From positions 108,974 to 172,973 of the forward strand of contig JBNGIQ010009427.1 of the NCBI GenBank assembly GCA_049999765.1: a DNA stretch of 64,000 nucleotides, read 5' to 3'. Position numbers and translations under genes: made by a program. Below are positions 19,579 to 30,700 of this stretch, piece after piece (positions within the stretch are counted from its first letter, which is position 1; each line of letters begins with the position of its first letter). Below the pieces are notes generated by a model. That model was not told where the DNA came from, searched no databases, and worked only from the letters and a program-made list of their open reading frames with translations. The DNA is from Phaeoceros laevis (taxonomy: Eukaryota > Anthocerotophyta > Anthocerotopsida > Notothyladales).

Positions 19579-21130
19579 TCAGCCAATCTCCATAGCACTT
19601 TCAGCAATTGCTGCTTTGTTCCTGTTCCTGTACCTGCGGAGCGCTTTATCTACGGAGTTCTCTGCAGACGAAGTTACAGTATTCCCCATGCTAGCATCCA
19701 CTTCACCGTCTCCGCTTTCTGGCAATTGTTCTTCTGCGAAATGGGCTGTGACCTGGACGAAGGACCTCTTGTCTTCATGCCCTTCTGACTGCTGGTGAGT
19801 CTCCACCATCTTGGTGTCTGAATCATGGTCTAGGGTCCCTTTGCCATTCGAGGGCTTGCTCCTAGCTATGAAGGTGACGGACTTCGGGAGTTCCGGCGTT
19901 TGGTTTGCCTCTAATTGATGGCTAGAAACATCATTAGCCTGCTGCAAATCTCTAAGTGCTGCCCTGTTGTTGCCATCCTCATCCTCTTCGCTCCAATCGA
20001 GACTGTAGTAAGTGTACTTCGAAGGATTCTTCACATAGTCAGGGACAGTACTGTATCTGTCACGCCGCTGTGATGCCCTTGCGCCTTCAAAAGCCGGTCC
20101 TTGCACTGACCCTGAGTTCCTAGATTCCTCACTGATTCCATTCTCCTCATCAACCGCGAACCTAACATGCCTCGTTGAATTCCTCCCTGATTTGGCTCCA
20201 CCTTCTCTCAATTTCTGTTGCCCACTGGAAGCAGATTTCATGGAGCTGCTAATCCGGGGGATTTTGGAAACCCTTGTATCCAGATCCCTTGTCGGTTCCT
20301 GCCCTCCACCATTTCTGTCTTCCACTTGTGTACCCCTTGTCTCTTCCAGTGCCGGAACTGAATCTTCTGTTAGGGCAGAACGAGAGCGTTTTCCTGTATC
20401 CTTCTTCAACGCTGACGGTCTTGACGTCCCGGCTCTCGATACTGTGCGGCGCGATTCAGTCAGAAAATCCATGTCCGTATGGATCCTGGTCATCTCCTTG
20501 GCATGTAACCAGCTCCCAGCTAGGTCTATCCCCTCGGCCACTCTATCAAACTCATCTTCTTCTTCCTGCCATACAACTCCAATCAGTTCCTAAACCAAGG
20601 GTTTTCTGCACAGAAAACCTCAAACGCGCGGCTGAAGACACAAAACCCAGTGCAATGCTTCCCAAACAGCACAACAAGATTCTTAATCAGGTCTGAAGAC
20701 AAGGCAACCAAACATGATAATCGCAGGCCAAAAGCTAGAAATGTCCTACCTCAAAATCCAAAGTGTCATCCATGCCAACCATTTTCTTGCTGGACTCAAA
20801 TTCCTCCTCCGGATCTTCTTTCTCACCACCGACTCCAAGCTTGAACTGTTCGCACGAAATTGGCCTCTTCCTCTTGCTTGCCCTGCCATCGTCCTCATCC
20901 TCCTCCTCCTCCCCTTCCCAGTCCTCCTTGTCTGAATCTTCCTCTCCCTCAGACTCATCATTCGACAGCCCAACGTCAACTGGGGCCTTCCTCTGATTGG
21001 CGGGGTCCCGTGCCTGCGGTCCTCTCACGGTCCAGAATGTTGCGGGGGCATGCCCCCTGTCGTCCAGTAGAGGGCCTGCTTCCAGTGCTCCGAACACATC
21101 TTGGACACGGCTGCTGAACGACGGCTCCAT
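19579..21130 (-). CDS. TSSC4: TSSC4-like U5 snRNP assembly factor
   Basis: Two exons, 20750-21130 and 19579-20565, give 455 aa. TSSC4 proteins are mostly disordered chaperones of U5 and tri-snRNP assembly and bind PRPF8 in animals. The marker motif of the family, VPDYVKNPSKYTYYSLDWS followed by NNRAALRDL, lies in the second exon. The N-terminal FSSRVQDVFGALE and FWTVR blocks also fit plant members. The middle contains a long acidic run (EEEEDEDD) followed by KRKR, a possible nuclear signal. I chose the start at 21130 because SFSSRVQDVF normally lies near the N-terminus; the frame is open upstream but lacks an earlier ATG. The gene name is by family resemblance. Confidence 0.8.
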
Positions 21131-21658
21131 CGCCACCTGCTCGACGCACCTCTGAGCTGGTTCAAATACGAGGTACTGGTAGTGACTACTCAACGATCGA
21201 GCCTGTAACAGTTGTTTAACGGGCAATTGCCACCTGCCTTATATAGAGGGTTCGTCTGCCCTAGCGTGCGACCGAGACAAGTCCATTGAGATATCGAGGC
21301 CGCTTACGTATAGCTGCTGAGCTGACATTTGCTGGATTGTCTAATTTTCCTCTCGAAGGAAGGCGATGAACCTGCGCCTGAGTCTTGATGCCCTGGGGAA
21401 GTCAGTCAGGGTTTTCCCCCTTTTCTCCAAGCACCACGGAGAGTATTAGCTTAGTTTGTTCATCGGAATTCCTATGGCAGTTCTGAGCAGCAAAAGCAAA
21501 AGTTTGAGGCACAACGGTGGATAAGTTCGAACAAGCTGTCACAGGCTGGAGAAGTGAGGACCACCTCTGCAGTGCCTTCATGCTTTTGAGAGGGTCATAT
21601 GGACACTGCTTTGAACAACTTCTTCACAAGCTGTACTCGGTTACGTGAAGCTGCTGGC
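21131..21658. other. TSSC4 upstream region, no gene recognised
   Basis: A TATATAGA motif lies at about 21239-21246, 110 bp upstream of the start codon, and could be a TATA element for the minus-strand gene. Nothing else was recognised. Confidence 0.3.
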
Positions 21659-21712
21659 ATCCAACCACTTGCAAACGCTACTAGGATGCAACCACTTGCA
21701 AACGCTACTAGG
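21659..21712. repeat. 27-bp direct tandem duplication
   Basis: The unit ATGCAACCACTTGCAAACGC plus seven bases occurs twice back to back (21659-21685 and 21686-21712) with one mismatch. It is 27 bp, and no gene is recognised across it. Confidence 0.9.
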
Positions 21713-21964
21713 ATGCCACGTCTGTTGCTCAATCCATCCCAAGTCATCATCAAGGGCCTTCACCCGGCAAGTCAAATCCGATGGTCAGTTGCACAATGGC
21801 CGTCTGGGAGTGGGCATGTCTTCGTCAGATCTGTCAGGTCTTGCACACCAGGTGATGAAATTCGACCTTGTGCCAGGAGGGCCATCTGACCACAGACCTC
21901 TTTTGAAGGCCTGCGCGAAATGGACAGACCTGCTCAGGCAAAGCGAGTGCTTGCTCGGAGAATT

Positions 21965-23055
21965 TGTGATTAGTGAGGGTCGGGAAGGACTTGCGACATG
22001 GGTGTACTGTACGACCTCACCACCAGGTCTATCGGATGTTTGATTATTCACATGGTGCCTTGTTGTATCCAGTCTCCTTTGCAGTTAAGTGTTTTCACGA
22101 AATGTGCTCTGATGTCTACTAGAGGCTACCTAATCCTGACAATGCTGCCAAGCTGAGACTTGCTGCTATCATATGTTGGTGAAAATGGAGTGTTGGAAAG
22201 ACTGGCCAATGAGTCCTAACTCCGATACCATCTCCATTGCTCTGAGATACTTGCGGCAGACTCTTCTGGGAGAACTTTTGGTCTGAAGCTCCCAGAAGGG
22301 GCAAGCTAACCTACTTTTGGCAATCAGGAAGTCTAAAGAAAGGCTTGGAGATTTAATTGCTGAGGTCAGCTATCGTCAAACTTTTAATTGGTTCTTGTGG
22401 TGCAGAGGGTCGATCCCCCCAATTCCAGCAAGCCATGGCTGCCGCTAGCCTATTGTATGGGCCACTGTCTCCACTTCCCTTCTTGTCTGCTGCATTTAGT
22501 TTTCCAATCTTTGAAACCTCCTTGACTGTTCTTGATTCGCAAATGACAGACCTGCTAACCCAAAACCAGCACTAGCAGAGCTAACAGGCCTTCAGGATTC
22601 ACTACTAGATTTGGAAGCAAGTCATGTACGCAGTGTCATCAGTTCCGCACCAAAACTCGTCAAGGGAGAGAACGCCAAATCAGCTGTCGGCTCCAGGTTC
22701 CTCGCCTGTGCAACTTCCTTGGCATCGCATGTCCCATATGTCCTTGATATCACAATTGGGCGAGAGCAGGCAGGAGCTTGGTGAGATAACTTCCCTGGTT
22801 GGCCCAAGGACCTCAATCTTCCAAACTGGTCAAGTGTGGAATGCAACTGTACCTGGATCTTTCAAGATGTGTGCCCTATATGGTGGGAGGGCCAAGATGT
22901 AGTGATCCAATGCAGTGCAGGAATGCCACATGTATCGCCAGTGCTTCCAGTATTTCAGTTGGGACAGCACAAGCACTCTGAGAAACGCACTTGATGTTGG
23001 CAGCATAACAGATTCATGGAGTACTCGTACTTTCTAGATGGAAGAACCAATATGA
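21965..23055 (+). pseudogene. Inverted, broken copy of the Pru-like gene
   Basis: This plus-strand segment matches the minus-strand gene from about 14113 to 13025, in opposite orientation. It includes the end of exon 2, the intron (CATCCGATAGAC...GATTATTCACATGG region) and exon 3 (LTYFWQS). It also carries the start of exon 4 (TVLDSQMTDLLT, then MSHMSLISQLGESRQEL and SIFQTGQVWNATV). Because the intron is retained, it arose by DNA duplication, not from mRNA. Stops and frameshifts break it throughout, for example after TQNQH. The match fades after about 23055, so only a piece was copied. It likely has no protein product. Confidence 0.88.
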
Positions 23056-23533
23056 CTCTTTCAAGTTATAAGTTAGTGCCTGTGTTATTCGGATCTTCTT
23101 TCACTAGCTCGAGGATGGGAAGAGTTTGGTATATCGTATCAAGTGAGAAAAACGACTAAGTTGGATAGTATCTTTTGAGTTCATTCACTGCACTTGACCC
23201 AAAGCTGGAATAGATTTTTCCTTCCCTGGACCTATGATTTCTCGCATACGTCCCACAGGGTGTCGGTTACAGTGTTTGAGAGACCGCAGGTGAGCAAGGG
23301 CAGTCATATGTTTTCATCACTCCCTCAGATGTTCGGGGCAGTATAACTTAGTAAGGCCAAGTTCTTCGACTGCAGCTGGAAGCTACATAACAGGCTGCCT
23401 ACGTGCTAATCCAGTATAGCCTGACAGGGCTTATTGGTATAAATCAGCTGTAAACTATTACTGACAAGGGCTTCTTCTCTTCGACTCCAGGAAAGCATTC
23501 CCTGCATCCACTCTAATGGAGCAGCCCAGCTTG
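23056..23533. other. Intergenic, no gene recognised
   Basis: Probably the 3' UTR of the F-box gene plus spacer. No motif recognised. Confidence 0.4.
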
Positions 23534-24847
23534 TTATCCAGAAATCGCATCCCCTTGCACTTCTTCTGAGCCAGCAGCCAGAGCAAGGGTAAAATCATTC
23601 AGATGTAATTTGGGTTCTAAGTAGCAAGGGTAGGCACACGGCTCGGGACCGGCATCATGCTCAGGAAAAACGTGCCATGTCCCCTGAATAATATCAAAAC
23701 CAATAACCTGCAACCGATCATGAGAACATTCATCAAGGAGGCTGGAGAATCTAATGACCAAACAAATGTAGCTGCCTTCTCTGAAACCGATCATCATGTC
23801 ATCAAGCACCACTTGACTCCACAGAGGGCCTTCACTTTCAGCTATGCTCGTTGTCAAATCGAGCAACCAAGTGTCAGGCACCCTTGCCATCATTTCCCAC
23901 CTCATCTCACTGACCACCAACCTCCATATCCCATAAGTAAGATCAGACTGCCCTGCAAGAAAGATGTCTCCACCATACCCCAACAGGCGGTACGGGGAGG
24001 CAGGGGCCGGTACTTTGGCGTGCTTCACCATCTTGCCATCGCCCAGGCTGTGTAAGGTGAGATGGTCAGCCACGTAGGTGCAAAATCGGCCGCTGGTCAC
24101 CACACTTTCACAGGAATCGAAGGGTACTATAGCTACAGGCCAGGCCTCACAACGAGTGGTTTGCCAAGAGTCGGTAGCAGAAGAGTAGACAGCCACAAAA
24201 TCCAACATTTCCCGGACTTCCACAAGGACGCTAACGTTGAAGCCGCAATTTCCACTAGTAGACGGCACTTCCGTTTGCACCACCACACTCCAAACTTCCT
24301 GGTCCTCCTCCGGTAGTAACAGATTGGGCAGCTGCCTCCACGCCTTGGTGAATGGATTTACGAGACAAAACTGCTCTTCCATGCACGAGTCACTCTGCCA
24401 CTTACTGCACCTCAGGCATATCAACCCATCTTGTAATGTGACTTTGGGGTCATCCCAGCCAAACTGCGGCGGCAAGTAGGACATGTCAAGGCAGTAAGCC
24501 TTGATAGCCCGATTCCTGTTGATTGGCTTGCCGAAATCCAATGTCTCTAGATCGCCAGACAGCACCTTGGAAACACAAAACATGGGTAGTGGCCGGACAC
24601 TGCCGCTCTTGATGAAGAACCTCGACGACGACAGCATGGCAAGCCAACGTTTGCATACAGATCGAAATCGCAGTTGTCTCCCAAGAGGCAAGAACAATAG
24701 CACCTTCTCCACCAGCTCCTCTGGTAGTCTTGACCATAAACGGCAATCCAACCGGCAGCAATGCCGCCCATTGCCACCATCAAGACTGCCCTTGACGGCA
24801 TGAATCACCACACAGGTTGGATTTCTAGCGCTCTGCCAGTCTTCCAT
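23534..24847 (-). CDS. F-box protein (kelch/galactose-oxidase-like type)
   Basis: Substrate receptor of an SCF ubiquitin ligase. The single exon encodes 437 aa from the ATG at 24847. An F-box lies at about residues 36-75 (WSRLPEELVEKVLLFLP, then FRSVCKRWLAML), where SKP1 would bind. The rest resembles the plant F-box-associated beta-propeller type: QFCLVNPFTKAWRQLP, YSSATDSWQTTRCEAW, IIQGTWHVFPE. The substrate is unknown. The Cys-rich stretch before the F-box (RHCCRLDCRLW) is uncommon. The family is large, so orthology cannot be assigned. Confidence 0.88.
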   Translation of the reverse strand: MEDWQSARNPTCVVIHAVKGSLDGGNGRHCCRLDCRLWSRLPEELVEKVLLFLPLGRQLRFRSVCKRWLAMLSSSRFFIKSGSVRPLPMFCVSKVLSGDLETLDFGKPINRNRAIKAYCLDMSYLPPQFGWDDPKVTLQDGLICLRCSKWQSDSCMEEQFCLVNPFTKAWRQLPNLLLPEEDQEVWSVVVQTEVPSTSGNCGFNVSVLVEVREMLDFVAVYSSATDSWQTTRCEAWPVAIVPFDSCESVVTSGRFCTYVADHLTLHSLGDGKMVKHAKVPAPASPYRLLGYGGDIFLAGQSDLTYGIWRLVVSEMRWEMMARVPDTWLLDLTTSIAESEGPLWSQVVLDDMMIGFREGSYICLVIRFSSLLDECSHDRLQVIGFDIIQGTWHVFPEHDAGPEPCAYPCYLEPKLHLNDFTLALAAGSEEVQGDAISG

Positions 24848-25585
24848 GCTCTCCGGCTCAAGTCCCGACCTAGGTCACATGTGTCGAACACTCCCCCGCG
24901 ATCTTTGCTGCCCAATATGACCTGCAGTCCTGCACGGTACTTCAGTGACTACAGGTCCAGCAGGTTACCGAGCAGTTGAACTTTCCAGTCTATCGTATCC
25001 ATGGTCCCGCCACAGAATGATGACCACGCAGATGCTTGGTAGGGAATTGTGCGAATGAGGATCGCGATCTTCGGATGACGCTTCTTCATGAAGGAATCGG
25101 CACAAAGTAGCCGGATCTTCGAGGACTGAAAGATCAAAACCACAATCCGAACTCGTGCCACAAGCAAGGATGGTCCTGTCCTCAGACAATGAATGTATGT
25201 CACAAGAAGCCACTCAAAAGACTTCACAGTTTCACTTCATAGTCTCACCTTGATGGCAAGAAAGACATAAAAAGCCGTCTGAGACAGGGCAAACGCCTGG
25301 ATACCTGGGAGTGCCTCTCAATCTAAGGCAGGAAACAGTGAGAACTCTCAGTTTGCTCCTTGTCCTGAAGCCTATTTGCAAAAATAACATGCCATCCCAG
25401 TTCTACCGAAAGCTACAATATCGGCAACTCCAGAATCACCCACCGTGAGCCGCAGGCATGACACCTCCGGTGTGAACGTTGTTCATGGGCCGGTACAGTG
25501 CAGCTCCGAGCCCCGAACCTTACCTATCTAGATCGCAAAACTAATCCGTCAAAATTGAAGCTCAGAACACTGAATTACACCCCGC
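24848..25585. other. F-box upstream region, no gene recognised
   Basis: Two overlapping minus-strand open frames of 80-90 codons near 24950-25227 have no recognisable domain. They may be 5' UTR. Confidence 0.35.
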
Positions 25586-25880
25586 AGCAATTCCTAGATC
25601 AAACTGAAACAGCTCTGTTTTCTACTGCCGGCCAGGGCCTGCTTTTTTTGCCTTCGCTTTTGCTGTCTCCTGCCTTTCTCTTCTTAGGAACTTGCTCATC
25701 CTTGACCACTGCCTTGCCTTGCTGTCGATTACAGCCGGCAGCAACTCCTAGATCAGACCGAAACAGCTCTGTTTTCTACTGCCGGCCAGGGCCTGCTTTT
25801 TTTGCCTTCGCTTTTGGAGTCTCCTGCCTTTCTCTTCTTATGAGCTTGCTCATCCTTGACCACTGCCGTGCCTTTCTGTT
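25586..25880. repeat. 154-bp tandem duplication over the 3' end of the L1-domain gene
   Basis: The segment with GAAACAGCTCTGTTTTCTAC, GGCCAGGGCCTGC and CTCATCCTTGACCACTGCC occurs twice. The first copy starts near 25595 and the second near 25749, a period of 154 bp. The copy nearer the gene carries the current C-terminal codons. The other copy lies beyond the stop codon. The two copies differ by a few substitutions, so the event is fairly recent. Confidence 0.9.
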
Positions 25881-26706
25881 CTGTCTCCAGGTTCTCGAAT
25901 CCAGACTTCTTCCCAACCTCAATTTTCATGGGCAGGTCCGGAAGCACCTGGTAAAGAGGTAGAGAAACAGATTCTACCGTCTTCAAGTAGATGGACTGAA
26001 CGTTCTTCCACTTCTTCGGGATAACTGCTGCGATCCCTTCAATAGCAGCTTTCACATTTTCCCTGATTTCATCCCTTGTCTGCGATGCCCTCGCAACCTT
26101 GACTACACTACATGTACCCCCTCCTACATACAAATATGTAGAGTTGCAGGCAGCTGCAATTTGCCCTTTCCATTGACCTCTGGAAAGTGTGACCGGTATC
26201 GGATGCTTCTTCTTCTTGAAGAAGGTCTTGCCTAAGCACTTTGGCAGCTCTGAAAGAATTCTGTCATCCGAGAGAAACAAGTCATAAGAACCGCACAACT
26301 TCCTCTTGGCCTCATGTGCGAAGTAATTCTTCTTCAATTTGGAGAGCGCTATCACTTTTTGGATAGGAATACCCTCCTCCGCAACCTTAGCCTTAGCTTC
26401 CTTCTGTTTCAATCCGGTGCCCCGATCGCTCACGAACAGGCAGACTTCTCTCGAGCCATCCAAAGGAAATGGAGGATGGGGAAGAGGAATCCGGTAAGGA
26501 TTTGTGCGGGACACCTCTGGTATCTTCTTTAGAGACACAACGACGTACAGAAGCTCCTCGTCCTCAACCAATTTGGGCTGTTCCCGTTGATCCTTCTGTG
26601 ACTGTCCCCACTTCAACAAGGAATCTACAGCTTTGCAGATTTGATCGTCTTCCACTCTGCTCCGTAACTTCCTTCCGCCCCCAGCTGCATCGACTTGCGA
26701 GCTCAT
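25753..26706 (-). CDS. Ribosomal L1 domain-containing nucleolar protein (RSL1D1/Utp30-like)
   Basis: Single exon, 317 aa from the ATG at 26706. The L1-type core runs from about residue 20 to 250, with EDDQICKAVDSLLKW at the N-terminus. Later blocks are VCLFVSDRG, SYDLFLSDDRILSELPKCLGK, FFKKKKHPIPV and AAIEGIAAVIPKKWKNVQSI. This is the pattern of RSL1D1 (CSIG), Utp30 and Cic1, which act in nucleolar ribosome assembly, rather than of ribosomal protein L1 itself. The C-terminus is Lys-rich (KKRKAGDSKSEGKK), fitting a nucleolar signal. Its last codons lie inside the 154-bp duplication. It is head to head with the ACBP gene. Confidence 0.85.
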   Translation of the reverse strand: MSSQVDAAGGGRKLRSRVEDDQICKAVDSLLKWGQSQKDQREQPKLVEDEELLYVVVSLKKIPEVSRTNPYRIPLPHPPFPLDGSREVCLFVSDRGTGLKQKEAKAKVAEEGIPIQKVIALSKLKKNYFAHEAKRKLCGSYDLFLSDDRILSELPKCLGKTFFKKKKHPIPVTLSRGQWKGQIAAACNSTYLYVGGGTCSVVKVARASQTRDEIRENVKAAIEGIAAVIPKKWKNVQSIYLKTVESVSLPLYQVLPDLPMKIEVGKKSGFENLETEQKGTAVVKDEQAHKKRKAGDSKSEGKKSRPWPAVENRAVSV

Positions 26707-26848
26707 TGTATCGCTGTGGTACCAACTCCAGGTGATCTCCTCACTACCCTTGTATAGCAAAGTAACCAAACAGAAGGGACCGATACAGGGACAACCCTAA
26801 CGTGTCCGGCGCCGTTGGACGAACTCTCAATCTGTCACTTTCACGCAA
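26707..26848. promoter_or_regulatory. Compact divergent promoter
   Basis: Only 142 bp separate the start codons of the L1-domain gene and the ACBP gene. A shared promoter is therefore likely. No TATA box was recognised; a GGCGCCG element is present near 26810. Confidence 0.4.
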
Positions 26849-27328
26849 ATGACAATACGAGCGGTCACCGCGCCGATGAGCATCTCCGAACTGCGAACCC
26901 TAGAGGGTGGGTTGCGGAGACAGACAGCCGCAGCTGGGACACGAGACACGGACGCAGATTGGGCAGCGTCACAGGTTTTTCTGCACAAAGGACCCTCGGC
27001 CACCCTGGAATTTCTGGAGCCTGCTATCAGGGCGCAACTGTACGCGTATCAGGCTCAGGCGAGGGATGGGTCATTTCCGAAGGACGTAGACCTAGGTATC
27101 ATCTCTGATCACACCTTGAGGAGGAAGCAAGAAGCCTGGAGGACACTGGAGGGTATGACCAAGGAGGTAGCGAAGCAGGAGCTGGTGGATCTGCTGGATC
27201 GGGTGCTCCCCGAGTGGAGAACCTGGTATGCAGAGAATTTTTCGGTGGTATGTGGAACACAACAGAGTGGTGAGGCTGATCGCCTTCTCGGGGCATTTGC
27301 TGAACGACAGGCTAGGTCCAGACTGTGA
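26849..27328 (+). CDS. Acyl-CoA-binding-domain protein with C-terminal SRL
   Basis: A single exon of 159 aa from the ATG at 26849; an in-frame ATG at 26876 (MSISELR) is an alternative start. The region from about residue 38 to 130 resembles the four-helix acyl-CoA-binding fold. It has DWAASQVFLHKG, then QLYAYQAQARDG (the LYALYKQAT position), then RRKQEAWRTLEGMTKEVAKQ (the W-NxLKGxSKxxA position), and a helix ending DRVLPEW. The match is divergent and the usual PGM turn is absent. The last three residues are SRL, a type 1 peroxisomal targeting signal, so the protein may hold acyl-CoA inside peroxisomes. That placement is inference. Confidence 0.7.
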   Translation: MTIRAVTAPMSISELRTLEGGLRRQTAAAGTRDTDADWAASQVFLHKGPSATLEFLEPAIRAQLYAYQAQARDGSFPKDVDLGIISDHTLRRKQEAWRTLEGMTKEVAKQELVDLLDRVLPEWRTWYAENFSVVCGTQQSGEADRLLGAFAERQARSRL

Positions 27329-27743
27329 GGTCCTGGTACCCATCACAGGTGCTTGTAAGTTCCATCACAAAATGCCTCCTTACAGGGACTGCCAGTTTTC
27401 CCTTTAGCTTCGCTTGAGCTTAGGTTCTCAGTGTTACTGGGGCTTGTAAAGCCCCTTCGACGGATGTTAGAGAGGATATGAGACCAACGGACCCAGCCAC
27501 CCTTTCCAAAAAGCCGCCTTGTTATCACTGTTAGCTGTCAATAATCAAATGAATGAAGGTCAAAAGTGAAATTGTACATACTGGCTGGTGCAACCTAAGG
27601 TCTCAATCCGAACCTATTCACAAAAAAGAATGTTCTGTTTACAAATCGGCCCCATCCTCGGCCACCTGTCCGACGAAAGGGAGAAAGCCGTTCACATCTT
27701 ACAAGATAAGTAACCCCAGCCTGACATTTCAAGACGGCGCGCA

Positions 27744-30700
27744 CTATACATAGTGATGAGATGACATCTTCTTCTTTCCAAACAGGCCCTTTTTCCAGGA
27801 AGCCGATGCTGCTGGTTTCAGTATGTCCTCGAGAACACATAGCACCTGGGAGAAAAAATATCCACATCAACCATATATGAATGTTGAACTAAGGCAGTCT
27901 GAAGGGTGATGAAAAACGAGAAGACGAGTCATTGATGGGCGAGAAAACTCAAGCCTCCAAAACAAATCACCACCCACCTCACTGAATTCAGGTCGGTGTT
28001 TGGGATCTTGATGCCAGCATCGCTCAGCAAGTGCAGTTAGCTTCTCAGGTACAAGCGGAGGCATTACTGGCCTCAATTGCCTGCTAGATGTAAAATTTGC
28101 ATGAGATATCTGAATGCAAGGCGTAAACAGACGGGATGAAATTGTCCAAGACCACATCATCTCACCTTTGCACCACCCCCATGGCAGCCTGAAGAGGGGA
28201 GAGTCCTGAATACGGTACCTCACCAGTAACTACCTCCCTGTTTTGAGAACACATCACCTTAGGTTTGAAGAGCAACACAAAAGCCTACCAACTTCGGAGT
28301 AAGTAACAATTTCTAAGCAAGAGACCTCAAAAGGGCAGCTGAAACCTTACCAGATCATAATGCCGAAGGAATAGACATCTGCCTTGTGATCATAAGGCTT
28401 GTGCTCTAACACCTGCAAAGGAGGAAGTGATAGTGTGAAGCTGCTGTCCAAGCTGTGCAACCATTCTATCTACATGCCCCTTTACGGTTTGGCAGTCACG
28501 AGGTTAGCTCAACACTCACCTCAGGGGACATCCATCTGTAAGTTCCCGTTTCAGCAGTCATCTCTTCAGGCCAATTCCCAGACCCGGAAGGGCCCACAGC
28601 AGATGGTTTCAGTCGCGCAACACCAAAATCACAAACCTTGACCACCTGCAGATACATAGCACACAATGAGTTTTCGTACAAATGAACATACAAGCTGCCT
28701 GCCACAGAGTTCTAATCAAGAGACCAGGGGCCTGCACGCTCAAAGACCAAGTAAAATGGAGGAATCTGCACACTACATATCCCACAACTCAGAGGTTTAG
28801 AGAAATGTCTCACATCATGCTCATCAATGAGAAGATTTGCAGCCTTAAGGTCCCTGTGAACTATTCCCCTCCTGTTAACCAACAAAAGAAAATCAGACAG
28901 GAAGCTGAATACCACTCATGTGAGAGGACAGCTAACTACAACACATGTGAAGTTCGGGGCAGCACCTGTGGAGAAAATCCATTCCCTTAGCAGCATCTCT
29001 TAATACCTTGACAGCAGCAGGAAATTCCAGCCCACTCCCACGAACTTGCATAACATCCCGAACACTGCACAGGCAGTAGAGCGCTCAAAAACGTCCAGGA
29101 TGTGTGACAGGGCTTTCTTGAGTTCTACAAGATGCTAAGATCGAGACAAAGAGACCACAAACAACTTCAAGGGGCACACCTTCCACCAGCCATAAGCTCC
29201 GTCACTATGCAAAGCTTAGGCCATGATGAACATGCTCCGATGAACTGTACCAAGTTCTTATGCCGAACAAGTCTGTCACCATGAAGGCAGCAGTGGATCA
29301 TGAGTCTAAAGAATCAGCAGCCAGTAGACGGACAAAAGGGTCGAGCAGCATGGGAAATAAACACTCACCTCATGATAGCAACTTCTTGCTTGAACATTTG
29401 CAGCAATTCAGCAGCCGGGGCAGGTATCAATGTGCCTGACTCTCCATCCACAGCAACATCAAGCAACATCATCTTAATGGCAACATCTTGACTGAGGTAA
29501 GTGCCACGGTAGAGCCTTCCTGAGGAGCCACCTCCAAGCCTTTCGCCCACAACGAGCTGTCATTTAGAAACCACAAGTTAACGTCAAGATATAAGAACAC
29601 ATGCATCAATTAACCCAGTCCATACTGTGGAGGCACTTGTGATGCAAAGCACATCAAGACACACCCATACATACATTCTTAAAATCCACTGCCCAATCCT
29701 CATAGGCAATGGCTTCTGCAGCTTTTCGCAGCTGCGCTTCTGTCGCTGCAGCGTGCAAAGGAGATGCTAAACTGAGCTCAGAGCTCAGAGCCTTCTGAAA
29801 TGCTTGTCTCAGTTCCTCAGGCTGCAAGAAAAAGGGTTTCAAAATTTGATCAGCAATCCACCTAGAGGCAATGACCAACCTGTACATCGTATCATTCTGC
29901 CGGTGGTAAAAATAGTCAACCAATAAATCTGTATATCCATTAACATGCACGGACCTCATCTCCAGTCCAGCCCTCAACAACAAAAACCTGCAACGCCATG
30001 CCATCAGTTGTGCTGAACACATGGGCTTCCTGCAAGCCAAGACACATGGCAGAGTCAGCTGCTAACTGTTAAACTTCGTGATTTAGAAGCCCATACCCAA
30101 TGAGAAGAACCTTGAAGACTTGCTAAATGGTGCAATACCTTGATGTTCAACTGCAGAGAGAGCTTGTTTAATGCTGATGTGAACCGCTTCAAAATCCCAT
30201 GACGGTCAGAGGTTGCCAGTGTTATCTCAAACCCGCATGAAGGGCTCGATTCTTCATGCCCACTTGAATAGCCATCATCATCAACATCAAATGAATTGGT
30301 CAAGGACCCAAAGGTGGGTCGCGAAATGGGAGATGCAGATCCAGGGGGAGTGCCTCGAGATGATCGAGACCTGTTGTGGGATCCTGCCGGATGAACCTTG
30401 GACTGACTACCACCTAGTAGCCCGGCCAAGTTTGAGCATGATCCAAATGCTGGTTTGGGGATCTTCGGAATAGGGATCCCTCTCCTTTTTGAGGTAACTT
30501 CTGGCTGTGATGCCTCTTCTGAACCCTCTGCCATAAAGGATCCGCCGCCCAATTGGACCTTGCGTACATGGAGTTGCGGGAGGTGCACATCCTCATCATT
30601 CTCTGCCTCCCAAGCCTCTTGAAGCAGCCGCATGTGCAGCATGACATCCTCATGCCGTTGCACATCAATGGTCAATGCATACCTACAAAGAGTGTCCAAA

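Noticed and set aside
21599-21889. Plus-strand frame over the 27-bp duplication as a gene
   Set aside because: Continues only by virtue of the short duplication and runs into the pseudogene copy; no domain.
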